Positions 49,046 through 55,914 of a stretch of DNA of 63,861 nt are shown piece after piece. The stretch is from positions 1 to 63,861 of IMG/VR virus record IMGVR_UViG_3300003323_000369; one strand, given 5' to 3'. The notes below the pieces were generated by a model. The model was not told where the DNA came from, made no database searches, and worked only from the letters and a program-made list of their open reading frames with translations. Every line of letters begins with the position of its first letter. The first letter of the stretch is position 1. The DNA comes from a virus. Made by a program: the position numbers and the translations under genes.

Positions 49046-49521
49046 AACTAGCAATCTTTCTTTTAGCGGTTCCTTTGATGGCGCAAACGCAGGCTCCTAG
49101 CGCGTTTGTCGCGGCGGGTGCTGGTATCGCCTCGGGTCAACGAGTTCAGGGATGGGCGGCATACGGTAAACTGCTTACTTCCCAGACCTTCGGCTTACCT
49201 ACCTACTCGGTGATGCAGTTTCAGCCGAGCGGCACAAGCACTGCTGTGACGATGGCTGTGTACTCGCGCATCTTCACCAATGACGCGGTAGGCTTGTGGC
49301 TTGCTGCATCTGCCGGGGCGGGCATGGCTACTTCAGTGACGGCCTCTGGTTCAAACATTGCATCGACGGTGGGGAATTTCATAGAAGCAGGCGGGGTAGT
49401 GGGATGGAGAATCCCCAAAACATCGCTGTCGATCATTTACAAGCCAGCGGCCACGTTTTCTAACGTTCCCGGAGCGGCTCCGAGTCAGCACCTATTTGGT
49501 GTGCTGTGGAGAATTGAGTAA
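49042..49521 (+). CDS. Exported beta-barrel-like protein
   Basis: 159 residues from GTG 49042. Signal peptide LAIFLLAVPLMAQ. The mature chain alternates polar and hydrophobic residues with regular turns and ends with an aromatic strand (HLFGVLWRIE), like a small outer-membrane or YadA-style barrel. Could change the host surface or assist lysis. Inference from pattern only. Confidence 0.55.
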   Translation: MKLAIFLLAVPLMAQTQAPSAFVAAGAGIASGQRVQGWAAYGKLLTSQTFGLPTYSVMQFQPSGTSTAVTMAVYSRIFTNDAVGLWLAASAGAGMATSVTASGSNIASTVGNFIEAGGVVGWRIPKTSLSIIYKPAATFSNVPGAAPSQHLFGVLWRIE

Positions 49522-49568
49522 CAAAAATAAGGTACAATCATCCCAAACGGTAAACCCAAAGGAGACGC

Positions 49569-49904
49569 ATGGGCAACTATACTAGCTACGGTCCGGTTTC
49601 GTTTAATCCGGACATTCGATCAGAGCAATTGCAAGCGCAGACGGCACCCGAGAAGCGAGCGCCGCAGATCCAGACGCAACTGGAGATCCTTGCCAAGGAA
49701 GCATCGGCTCAACGCGAACTAATTGAGCGATTTGCGAATCGGCTTGAACCGGCCCTGTCTCTCTGCCCTCCAACTGGCGCCAGTGGCGCGGAAAACCGGA
49801 ATGAGCCAACGTGTCCTATCGCGGGGGCGATCTCCCAAATGGTCGCGCAGATAGCCCAAAACTCCGCGATCCTCCATAGCCTCATGTCTCGGCTAGAAGT
49901 GTAA
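49569..49904 (+). CDS. Hypothetical helical protein
   Basis: 111 residues, AAAGGAGACGC before ATG 49569. Long helical segments (QIQTQLEILAKEASAQREL; ISQMVAQIAQNSAILHSLM) and a Cys pair. Possibly a coiled-coil structural or lysis-associated protein. Family unknown. Confidence 0.6.
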   Translation: MGNYTSYGPVSFNPDIRSEQLQAQTAPEKRAPQIQTQLEILAKEASAQRELIERFANRLEPALSLCPPTGASGAENRNEPTCPIAGAISQMVAQIAQNSAILHSLMSRLEV

Positions 49905-49915
49905 AGCACCCCATC

Positions 49916-50134
49916 ATGGAGCACCTGTTCAGCGTCGAGCACGTTGCAATCTGGTTTAGCGGCGTCAGTATGATCGGGATTGTCGCTCATGCGGTGAACA
50001 CGTTTCCGGTTCCTCAGAATCCCTACGCTCGCTGGGCTTTGAGCGTGGTGCAGTTTATTGTTGGGCAGCGACTGCAAGCAGCTCAGACCAAGCTCGCGGA
50101 CACGCAGCAGATGAAAGCAGCCAACGGCCAGTGA
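49916..50134 (+). CDS. Small membrane protein
   Basis: 72 residues. One or two hydrophobic spans (IWFSGVSMIGIVAHAV and ALSVVQFIVGQ), basic/polar end. Its stop overlaps the next start. Position before the lysozyme-like gene suggests a holin or antiholin role. Confidence 0.5.
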   Translation: MEHLFSVEHVAIWFSGVSMIGIVAHAVNTFPVPQNPYARWALSVVQFIVGQRLQAAQTKLADTQQMKAANGQ

Positions 50135-50325
50135 GTCCATTCGGAGCACTGATGAGAATGGCTTGCTGTGCGTGCTGCCTAGGCAAACTTTTCAGCTATG
50201 TGCTCGTCCCTCAAAGCCCCAGTGTGTTCGTGGTTTGTACTTTGGCCGCGGTGAACGCTTACTGTATGCTGTCCCTCATCGATGCATGGGACGATGCTGG
50301 CAAGATAGGAAGGCCAAGACGCTGA
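50131..50325 (+). CDS. Small membrane protein
   Basis: 64 residues from GTG 50131 (GTGA overlap). Cys-rich N-terminus (MACCACCLGKLF), a hydrophobic span (SVFVVCTLAAVNAYCMLSLI) and a basic end. Located in the lysis cassette. Function unknown. Confidence 0.5.
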   Translation: MSPFGALMRMACCACCLGKLFSYVLVPQSPSVFVVCTLAAVNAYCMLSLIDAWDDAGKIGRPRR

Positions 50326-50362
50326 TGCTCTTCTACAGCCAATCCAAGGGAGAGTTTACCGC

Positions 50363-50740
50363 TTGACTGATCTCCTGGGTAAGATTTGCTCTGCTATCGC
50401 GCAGATGGAGGGCTGGTGGGTTCCCACCTCGGTACCCTTCAAGAACAAAAATCCAGGAGATTTACGAGCCGCACCTTGGCTATCGAATGCCAAGATCGAG
50501 AATGGCTTTTGGGTAGCCGACACCGTAGGTCAGGGAATCGCGGGTCTATATCACCAAGTCGCACTCAACGTGGCACGAGGCTACAGTTTGCGCAAGCTCA
50601 TCACGGCATGGGCACCAGCGACCGATGGCAACGACCCTGAGGCATACTTGAAGTTTGTCCAATGCCGAACTGGAATACTGAATCCCGATGTACCGCTACA
50701 GGATTTTTTGCAGCTAACGCACTCCGACATGATTAGCTAA
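50363..50740 (+). CDS. Lysozyme-like peptidoglycan hydrolase
   Basis: 125 residues from TTG 50363. IAQMEGWWVPTSVPFKNKNPGDLR near residues 13-36 (core NKNPGDLR) is the pattern of phage lysozyme-fold hydrolases of the PRD1 P5 / lytic-transglycosylase type: catalytic Glu in QMEG and a conserved N-N-P-G-(D/N)-L. The remainder has a helical goose-lysozyme-like pattern. A 13-codon ORF (50325-50366) links it to the upstream gene. Probably the endolysin. Confidence 0.7.
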   Translation: MTDLLGKICSAIAQMEGWWVPTSVPFKNKNPGDLRAAPWLSNAKIENGFWVADTVGQGIAGLYHQVALNVARGYSLRKLITAWAPATDGNDPEAYLKFVQCRTGILNPDVPLQDFLQLTHSDMIS

Positions 50741-50835
50741 CGGGCGGCGGGCGAGATGCAGATTACCGTTACGGCTTAGGTGATGCTGGCGTTCCGGTTC
50801 TGACCCGGATGTAGCGGCCCGCTAAAGCTTTTACG

Positions 50836-50925
50836 TATGGCATTGGGACTCGAACCCATCTCTCGGGATCACAGGTAGCGCTTTGCCTGCTATAACCGCG
50901 TCCTATCCACTAGACGATTGCCACC
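50836..50925 (-). tRNA. Divergent tRNA-like element
   Basis: Minus strand: acceptor GGTGGCA (50925-50919) pairs with TGCCATA except at the last pair; a D-arm like TCGTCTAGTGGATAGGAC; and a T-arm GGGTTCGAGTCCC with one mismatch at the outer pair. The region between has no good 5-bp anticodon stem with a 7-base loop; the best stem is GG...TAGC/GCTACC with a bulge. Length about 90 bases, as in tRNAs with long variable arm. It could be a degenerate tRNA or an attachment site copied from a host tRNA. Amino acid not assigned. Confidence 0.5.
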
Positions 50926-50959
50926 GCGTGTCACCATCCACGCCGACGCCAGCACAACT

Positions 50960-51055
50960 TCAAAAGCTCCTCACAACCCAATACACCAGAGTAAGCACCA
51001 TAAGCACGACTACGAAGGTAGGGGCTATGGAATAGAATCTCTCGTACCAGTTCAT
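50960..51055 (-). CDS. Tiny membrane protein
   Basis: 31 residues: MNWYERFYSIAPT then a hydrophobic span (VVVLMVLTLVYWVV). ATG 51055 overlaps the upstream TGA (ATGA). Last gene of a chain of very small membrane proteins. Function unknown. Confidence 0.55.
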   Translation of the reverse strand: MNWYERFYSIAPTFVVVLMVLTLVYWVVRSF

Positions 51056-51279
51056 TTCCACCTCCATCCATACTTCCAGAATCCGCTAAGGCACACTATT
51101 GCCAATATCCCTATCGGCCCTAGAATCCCGGCGAAACAGGCCACTAGAACAGCGCGACCGATATCTTCTCTGGTGTCCCTCTGTTCGGGATACTTCCCAT
51201 AGAAGTAGGCGTATATTGTTCCGTAGACGATAACCGCCGACACAAACCACCAGACAAACACCCAAAACAGCACGCTCAT
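51052..51279 (-). CDS. Small two-span membrane protein
   Basis: 75 residues with two hydrophobic segments (VFVWWFVSAVIVYGTIYAYF; VLVACFAGILGPIGILAIV) around a charged loop, and an aromatic basic end. Coupled by ATGA overlaps on both sides. Function unknown. Confidence 0.6.
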   Translation of the reverse strand: MSVLFWVFVWWFVSAVIVYGTIYAYFYGKYPEQRDTREDIGRAVLVACFAGILGPIGILAIVCLSGFWKYGWRWK

Positions 51280-51356
51280 CGTCTCACCCCATCTCTACAG
51301 AACCAAGCCATGATAAGAGCCAGTATCCAGAAGCCGAATTGCTTTAGTTTCGTCAT
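51276..51356 (-). CDS. Tiny membrane protein
   Basis: 26 residues from ATG 51356: TKLKQFG, a hydrophobic span (FWILALIMAWFC) and RDGVRR. Overlaps the stop of the upstream gene and the start of the next one, both as ATGA, which is the main support for so short a gene. Confidence 0.5.
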   Translation of the reverse strand: MTKLKQFGFWILALIMAWFCRDGVRR

Positions 51357-51553
51357 TGGCGTGTTACTCGAATATGGACGCGGAGGCCGCAGATAAAGAC
51401 AAGCAATACCACAATGGCGACCGGGGCCAATGCGGGTGCTAGTACCCACCACCAGGACCAATCTATGACGTGCGCCAACTTCAGTACGATAAACGCAATG
51501 GTCAGCAATCCACTGAATCCGATGCCGCCACTAGACGCGCTCTCTTGAGCCAT
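51353..51553 (-). CDS. Small two-span membrane protein
   Basis: 66 residues with a strong ribosome binding site (AGGAGGATCA) before ATG. GFSGLLTIAFIVLKLAHVI, then DWSWWWVLAPALAPVAIVVL: a pattern (DWSWWWVLAP) that recurs in small phage membrane proteins from memory. Role unknown. Confidence 0.65.
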   Translation of the reverse strand: MAQESASSGGIGFSGLLTIAFIVLKLAHVIDWSWWWVLAPALAPVAIVVLLVFICGLRVHIRVTRQ

Positions 51554-51674
51554 TGATCCTCCTGTAAACTCGCTTCACCCACGGCCACAGCTTCTCGGCG
51601 TACCACTCCGCAAACAAACAAGCAAAGCAGGTAGCGGAGACTACACCTGCTAGGAGACCGAGGTTATCGAGCAT
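51531..51674 (-). CDS. Small membrane protein
   Basis: 47 residues from ATG 51674: LGLLAGVVSATCFACLFAEW is the hydrophobic span, followed by a basic tail (KRVYRRINGSRERV). Overlaps the upstream stop by 11 bases and the next gene by 23 bases. Tentative but consistent with neighbours. Confidence 0.5.
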   Translation of the reverse strand: MLDNLGLLAGVVSATCFACLFAEWYAEKLWPWVKRVYRRINGSRERV

Positions 51675-51846
51675 TGCGGCTCCTGCACGCGGTACGTAGT
51701 TCCTGTTCGGATCTCATGGAAGTGTCCATATCAACGGATATGTGGGTACAGAGGCTCTTTAGCTCGTCTGCTAGTGGCCCCGTTCCGTAGAAGGTTCTGG
51801 CAAGCCACAGCAAAATGCGGACACATAGGCGTTCTCTGTTGTTCAT
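51664..51846 (-). CDS. Hypothetical small protein
   Basis: 60 residues, RLCVRILLWLARTFYGTGPL at the start, then a polar helical part. ATG overlaps the stop of the nuclease-like gene. No family recognised. Confidence 0.5.
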   Translation of the reverse strand: MNNRERLCVRILLWLARTFYGTGPLADELKSLCTHISVDMDTSMRSEQELRTACRSRNAR

Positions 51847-52265
51847 GCTGCCTTCTGCCCCCGTAGTTTCTCAATAGCTGCCTCAGTGAGTAGTTGCTGA
51901 AGCGTCATGTCCTTGGATGCGGCTAGCACCTTGAGACGCCGATGTAACTCGGGAGCCAAAGACACAGCAGGCCGCACAAAGATGGATGGCGGGGAAAGAA
52001 TCAATTGAGCATCCCCAATCAACTCCTTAAGGTCGTAATCGTGGCCCACTCGGAACCACTCCCTATCTCCCTCCCTGTACTCCCGCAACTTACCGTGAAA
52101 GTGCCTTTCGTCGGCACGAGTGCCTGGAATGCACCCAAGAAATAATAACTCTGGGCGCGTGCGGCGTTCAGTAATTCGGTGTTCGTTGAACCGTTCTTTA
52201 GGATCGATGGAGTGGCCTACCTTGAGGCATTCTCCAGCCTTAATGAAATAAACGTATCCGGTCAT
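51843..52265 (-). CDS. GIY-YIG / T5orf172-type nuclease fused to RHH-like tail
   Basis: 140 residues. GYVYFIKAGECLKVGHSIDP at 3-22 is the GIY-YIG-like start of the T5orf172/Mug113 family, followed by ERRTRPELLFLGCIPG and DERHFHGKLREYR. Residues 95-135 look like a ribbon-helix-helix (AVSLAPELHRRLKVLAASKDMTLQQLLTEAA-type, core LHRRLKVLAASKDM). A nuclease with its own DNA-binding tail, perhaps a mobile or defence-type gene. Confidence 0.72.
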   Translation of the reverse strand: MTGYVYFIKAGECLKVGHSIDPKERFNEHRITERRTRPELLFLGCIPGTRADERHFHGKLREYREGDREWFRVGHDYDLKELIGDAQLILSPPSIFVRPAVSLAPELHRRLKVLAASKDMTLQQLLTEAAIEKLRGQKAA

Positions 52266-52414
52266 GCGGCACGCTTCTTTCGTTGCGCGATCTCTTCAAG
52301 TTGCTGCGCGATGAATCGCTCTAACTTCATCCCCTGAGCATCGGCCATAACCTTGAGGCGTTGCCGGATGATCCGAGGGAGGATCGCGGTTACCCTTACA
52401 GTCTTGTCATGCAT
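52262..52414 (-). CDS. Ribbon-helix-helix DNA-binding protein
   Basis: 50 residues from ATG 52414: beta strand DKTVRVTAILP, then two helices (RIIRQRLKVMADAQG, KLERFIAQQLEEIAQ): an Arc/CopG-type fold. Its RQRLKVMADAQGMKLE resembles the tail of the neighbouring nuclease, so the two may share an ancestor. It lies beside an 8-bp inverted repeat and probably regulates its own operon. Confidence 0.7.
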   Translation of the reverse strand: MHDKTVRVTAILPRIIRQRLKVMADAQGMKLERFIAQQLEEIAQRKKRAA

Positions 52415-52441
52415 GCCTCAAGTATGAATCACCGCAAAAGA

Positions 52442-52474
52442 ATTTGCAATAGGGCTTGAAAACTTTTTGCAAAT
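52442..52474. promoter_or_regulatory. Inverted-repeat operator candidate
   Basis: ATTTGCAA at 52442-52449 and TTGCAAAT at 52467-52474, perfect 8-bp arms 25 bases centre to centre, in the divergent region between the RHH gene and the plus-strand operon. A natural site for the RHH protein; not demonstrated. Confidence 0.5.
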
Positions 52475-52627
52475 ACGATAACCTGTTTACGGATTCATCT
52501 GATGTTTCACGTACAGAATCTTGGTGCAATATGGTTGTGCGCTGGGGCGGGAAAACCGACCGGGCCGCTACCCTTCGGGGATACTATAACGCGGTTCTGT
52601 GGCGACGTTCCAGCGCGAAAGGATAAC

Positions 52628-52921
52628 ATGCCCACGAAAACACCCCGGCTAGAGCAAGTGGAAACGGCGTTCGGCACGCATACTCGCTACGTCTGCAATG
52701 AGGAAACCTGCTCATCCTTCTCTGATGACGAGTTCGACTTCAAGGAATGCGTAGTGTGCAACGGCTTCTGGTGTAAGGATCACATCCGAAACTGCGAATG
52801 CGGGGAGCCGTTGTGTTTGGAGTGTCACGAGCGGCATCTGCATGATTCGCAACATAATGACTCGCTGTATGACGCTCAGGACTTCCGCGATATCGGCGGG
52901 AGAGGAGTAGAACCCCGTTAA
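52628..52921 (+). CDS. Cys-rich zinc-binding protein
   Basis: 97 residues from ATG 52628 (AAGGA upstream); an in-frame ATG at 52502 would add 42 residues of poor quality. Cys pairs: VCNEETC, ECVVCNGFWC and CECGEPLCLEC form a possible cross-braced zinc finger (B-box or RING-like spacing). First gene of the replication module. Function unknown. Confidence 0.65.
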   Translation: MPTKTPRLEQVETAFGTHTRYVCNEETCSSFSDDEFDFKECVVCNGFWCKDHIRNCECGEPLCLECHERHLHDSQHNDSLYDAQDFRDIGGRGVEPR

Positions 52922-53125
52922 ATGGCTAAAGTGACTGCCGTAGTAAGTAACCCTGAGATCGTGACCGTTACCGTCACGGCGGAAATGAAGCTCTGGGAGT
53001 GGCGCAAGGTGCTGGAAACAACCTCCGGTGTCTACTCTGTCCCGCTAGAGGAATTGCGCTCATCTATACGTACGGCCATCCAATCGATAGAGAAGCGCGA
53101 AATATTCATCACGGAGGATAAATGA
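52922..53125 (+). CDS. Hypothetical small protein
   Basis: 67 residues; ATG follows the upstream TAA directly and its stop overlaps the ERF gene's start. N-terminus KVTAVVSNPEIVTVTVTAEM is beta-rich. No family recognised. Confidence 0.6.
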   Translation: MAKVTAVVSNPEIVTVTVTAEMKLWEWRKVLETTSGVYSVPLEELRSSIRTAIQSIEKREIFITEDK

Positions 53126-54165
53126 GCACTGTACCAATGCTGGCCGCTGATGTGCAACCCGTGACCGTTTACCAAGCGATTAGCGCCGTTCAGGGAGCGG
53201 TGGCACGAGAGGGTATCTCGAAGACGCGCAAGAACCAACAGCAGGGTTACGCCTTTCGGGGAATCGATGATGTGTACAATTCGCTCTCCTCGTTATTGGC
53301 GCGTTACGGCCTGTGTATCATTCCGCGCTACTTATCGCGAACTGTTACGGAGCACCAATCCAGGAATGGCGGGGTTCTGTTCAATGTCGTAGTTGAGGCC
53401 GAGTTTGACCTCGTGGGGCCTGACGGCTCCATGCACACCGCCCGAAACTATGGGGAAGCGATGGATTCAGCCGATAAAGCCACAAACAAGGCGATGAGTG
53501 CGGCCTACAAGAACATGGCGTTACAGGTGTTCGCGATCCCCACCGAGGGGGACAATGACGCCGACTACCGAACGCCTGATCCCGTGAAGGCCAAAGCAGC
53601 ACAGCAAGCCATCGTAAACGAAGCGCTAGAGAGAGAGCAGCAGTATCAACAGTTGGGTAGCGGCGATGCTCCCGACCCGTCTACGTCGATGAAGCTTCTG
53701 GAGCAGCGGCAAACAGCCAAGGATACAGAAGCCCAGACCATCGTAGAGCAATCCAAACCCAAGGGCAAAGCAAAGCCCACTACGAAAAACTTCGATATGC
53801 TAGGCCACTTCCAAGAGATGAAAGAACTCCTGCGAAAGCACTCCGATGGTACGGATACGATCTACTACTCGATCTTGGGCGGCGAGGGGTACGAAAAATC
53901 GAACCAAATCCCCAACGATACCGAGGGGCGGAAGGTGTACAAGCTCATGGCGCAGCGGCTCACGGAGCTAAAGTCTAAATCCGACGTGCGCGGGGTATTC
54001 GAGCATGCGCGAGAGGCCATCGGGCCGCATCCGTTCATGCAAATGATCGTTGGATACGGGTGCCAGAACATTGATGAAGTATTGAAGTTACCACAGCCCA
54101 ATTTCGATAAGCTAGTGGAGCAAATCAAAGCAGCGGTAGATGAAAAGAATGGAGTGCGCACCTAA
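53122..54165 (+). CDS. erf: ERF-family single-strand annealing protein
   Basis: 347 residues. Residues 15-155 match the ERF superfamily: GISKTRKNQQQGYAFRGIDD, VYNSLSSLLARYGL, VVVEAEFDLVGPDG, GEAMDSADKATNKAMSAAYK. ERF proteins anneal homologous single strands and serve phage recombination. The C-terminal part after a charged linker (residues about 160-230) is an additional helical domain. Neighbours are small phage proteins. Confidence 0.85.
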   Translation: MSTVPMLAADVQPVTVYQAISAVQGAVAREGISKTRKNQQQGYAFRGIDDVYNSLSSLLARYGLCIIPRYLSRTVTEHQSRNGGVLFNVVVEAEFDLVGPDGSMHTARNYGEAMDSADKATNKAMSAAYKNMALQVFAIPTEGDNDADYRTPDPVKAKAAQQAIVNEALEREQQYQQLGSGDAPDPSTSMKLLEQRQTAKDTEAQTIVEQSKPKGKAKPTTKNFDMLGHFQEMKELLRKHSDGTDTIYYSILGGEGYEKSNQIPNDTEGRKVYKLMAQRLTELKSKSDVRGVFEHAREAIGPHPFMQMIVGYGCQNIDEVLKLPQPNFDKLVEQIKAAVDEKNGVRT

Positions 54166-54384
54166 ATGGCTCGTTTCAAGAACATCGACTGGAATCTTCC
54201 CACAAAGGCTAACGGGGGTATTGACTCTTGGAATGGAGTTACCGCCGCGTTGCTGATGGACATTCGCGACGAACTTCAGGTGCTGAACCGGCTTCTCGGG
54301 TGCCATAATTTTCTCCGGGTTCCTCGCATCCTGGATGACATCGCCGCCAACACCAAGAAGCCCACACGCAAAAGGGCAAAGTGA
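54166..54384 (+). CDS. Conserved small phage protein
   Basis: 72 residues, FKNIDWNLPTKANGGIDSW at the start and RDELQVLNRLLGCHNFLRVP in the middle. I recall very similar short proteins in many phages; function unknown. Basic end (KKPTRKRAK). Begins directly after the ERF stop. Confidence 0.7.
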   Translation: MARFKNIDWNLPTKANGGIDSWNGVTAALLMDIRDELQVLNRLLGCHNFLRVPRILDDIAANTKKPTRKRAK

Positions 54385-54506
54385 TGCAGCGCACCTTCAT
54401 AGCTGGCTCATCCTTACGGCTCATCCTGAAATCCGCTAGTGAGCCTAAATCCGAGCATGTTCTTGTATATTTGGCTAAGGCTATTTGGAGGAAGATACGC
54501 AAGTGA
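54384..54506 (+). CDS. Small basic protein
   Basis: 40 residues from ATG 54384 (one base shared with the upstream TGA); ends VYLAKAIWRKIRK. Its TGA overlaps the next GTG. Support is mainly from packing of the operon. Confidence 0.5.
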   Translation: MQRTFIAGSSLRLILKSASEPKSEHVLVYLAKAIWRKIRK

Positions 54507-54736
54507 AGTCATTTCACATGTGTCTAGATATTCGCGGGTTTCTCCATAACCACAGTCGGCAGCGGGACTACGCGCACTTGTTCAAGCACGATGATGGTAC
54601 GCCGATGAGCGCCCACGAAGCCAAGGACGCGCTGTTTGACGCTCTCTCCAAGGGTTATAAGGTGCTCCCGTTCGGGGAATGCGACAATTTCAGCTACGAA
54701 GATGGATGCCAAGGACACGAATGCCCGCAACCATAA
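54503..54736 (+). CDS. Conserved phage protein
   Basis: 77 residues from GTG 54503 (GTGA overlap; AGGAAG about 9 bases upstream). FHMCLDIRGFLHNHSRQRDY and DALFDALSKGYKVLPFGECD. From memory, similar short phage proteins exist. Function unknown. A longer TTG start at 54485 is not preferred. Confidence 0.65.
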   Translation: MKSFHMCLDIRGFLHNHSRQRDYAHLFKHDDGTPMSAHEAKDALFDALSKGYKVLPFGECDNFSYEDGCQGHECPQP

Positions 54737-55092
54737 GAATACCCAAAAGATCGAAGTACAACGTCCGTACCGATGCACAAGGGAAAGCAGCGAGGACGTA
54801 TAACGGAGTCACCTACCATTCGGTTGCTGAGGCAAAATTCGCCGCGCAGTTGGATTTGCGAAAGCGAGTAGGGGAAATAATATCCTGGGAGCGACAAAGC
54901 CGTTACGCCCTCGTGGTAAAAGGGGTGATTGTCGGCAACATCGTGATCGACTTCGAGGTTCGATTTGAAGATCGATGGGAATACATCGAAATCAAGGGCG
55001 TAGACACAGCGGTAGGCAAGCTTAAGCGCAAGATATTTGAAGCATTGACAGGGCGCAAGATCACGGTAATCAATGCTAAGGACGTGCGCTAA
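54721..55092 (+). CDS. DUF1064-type nuclease-like protein
   Basis: 123 residues from ATG 54721 (AAGGA upstream). KYNVRTDAQGKAARTYNGVTYHSVAEAKFAAQLD (core YHSVAEAKFA) and later FEVRFEDRWEYIEIKGVD: DUF1064/VRR-like pattern with the acidic (E...D...ExK) residues of a PD-(D/E)xK nuclease. Could process recombination intermediates. Overlaps neighbours at both ends. Confidence 0.7.
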   Translation: MPATIRIPKRSKYNVRTDAQGKAARTYNGVTYHSVAEAKFAAQLDLRKRVGEIISWERQSRYALVVKGVIVGNIVIDFEVRFEDRWEYIEIKGVDTAVGKLKRKIFEALTGRKITVINAKDVR

Positions 55093-55205
55093 TGACCACA
55101 CAGCACGATTTCCGATTCCAGAAGGAACCCAGAGGCTTCTTCTGCATCAAGTGCGGTAAGCGAATGAGCGAGGTTAAAGATTCTCTGTGTTCGGGGAGAA
55201 AATGA
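55092..55205 (+). CDS. Small CxxC protein
   Basis: 37 residues from ATG 55092: FQKEPRGFFCIKCGKRMS contains one CxxC pair and SLCSGRK a further Cys. Overlaps both neighbours (TAATG, ATGA). Likely a zinc-ribbon protein. Function unknown. Confidence 0.55.
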   Translation: MTTQHDFRFQKEPRGFFCIKCGKRMSEVKDSLCSGRK

Positions 55206-55465
55206 GTTTGTGGCGCATCTCGAATCGGGCGGATGGTCCAGCTGCCAAGATTGCGGATCGCCACTACAATCGGCAGAAGATAGGGAGTCCGCAGTTCGTT
55301 CCTCCGGGGCGCTGTATTGTGCTCACTGGAACTGAGGGCGTGGCTCTATGGGTGACATCATGGCCGTTTGCGGAGTACGTAAAGCATGCTTGGGCGGGTG
55401 CGTGGGTAAACTCGTGCGACTGCGGCGATAACTTACCCCTAGAAGGAAGTATCGAACTGGATTAA
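55202..55465 (+). CDS. Truncated conserved phage protein
   Basis: 87 residues from ATG 55202. RISNRADGPAAKIADRHYN and QFVPPGRCIVLTGTEGVALW, HAWAGAWVNS belong to a phage family that, from memory, is about 150-170 residues. Here the reading stops soon after HAWAGAWVNS and the last 15 residues do not fit, so the C-terminal half is lost. A promoter for downstream genes lies in the remains. Confidence 0.55.
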   Translation: MSLWRISNRADGPAAKIADRHYNRQKIGSPQFVPPGRCIVLTGTEGVALWVTSWPFAEYVKHAWAGAWVNSCDCGDNLPLEGSIELD

Positions 55466-55472
55466 TTGAACC

Positions 55473-55501
55473 TTGACCAAATACCAGAATGGGGTTAGGA
55501 T
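55473..55501 (+). promoter_or_regulatory. Sigma-70-like promoter
   Basis: TTGACC (55473-55478), 17-base spacer, TAGGAT (55496-55501). Lies in the 117-base gap between the truncated gene and the gene at 55583, and would drive the downstream replication genes. Confidence 0.55.
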
Positions 55502-55582
55502 TGAGATGTTCCACAAATCAAGCCGCGGGCCACAGGCCGATGCCTCTAACGTCGGCCTCCGCGCACCCTTTAGAGGAGGGGA

Positions 55583-55864
55583 ATGAGCATAGAACTCAAC
55601 ATTCCTAAGACCGTCAAGGTTCAAGCGAAAGAACTGCGGATTTACTGCAAGGTCTGTGATAATTTCAGGGCCTCGCTCCACGATCAGGATGGAACAGAGA
55701 TCGTCTGCCAGGAAGATGGCTACGTTCCATCATTCATGCCGGGGCAACACTACGGCGATTACGTGATCCTAAACATCGACATGGAAACCGGCGTAGTCAC
55801 CAACTGGGAAAAGCCCGATCCAAAAGAAGTAGAGGAGTGGATCGAAAGCTTAAAACGAGGGTAG
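55583..55864 (+). CDS. Conserved small phage protein
   Basis: 93 residues, GAGGAGGGGA upstream. YCKVCDNFRASLHDQDG has a CxxC; YGDYVILNIDMETGVVTNWE is a pattern I recall in phage hypothetical proteins. Acidic helical end. Function unknown. Confidence 0.7.
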   Translation: MSIELNIPKTVKVQAKELRIYCKVCDNFRASLHDQDGTEIVCQEDGYVPSFMPGQHYGDYVILNIDMETGVVTNWEKPDPKEVEEWIESLKRG

Positions 55865-55914
55865 CTATATCAAACGCGGAACCGCTCGACACCCCAAGAT
55901 GTACGCCTTAGCTG

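Noticed and set aside
52502-52627. Extended start of the zinc protein at 52628
   Set aside because: The added 42 residues look non-native and the internal ATG has a better RBS; kept as an alternative only.
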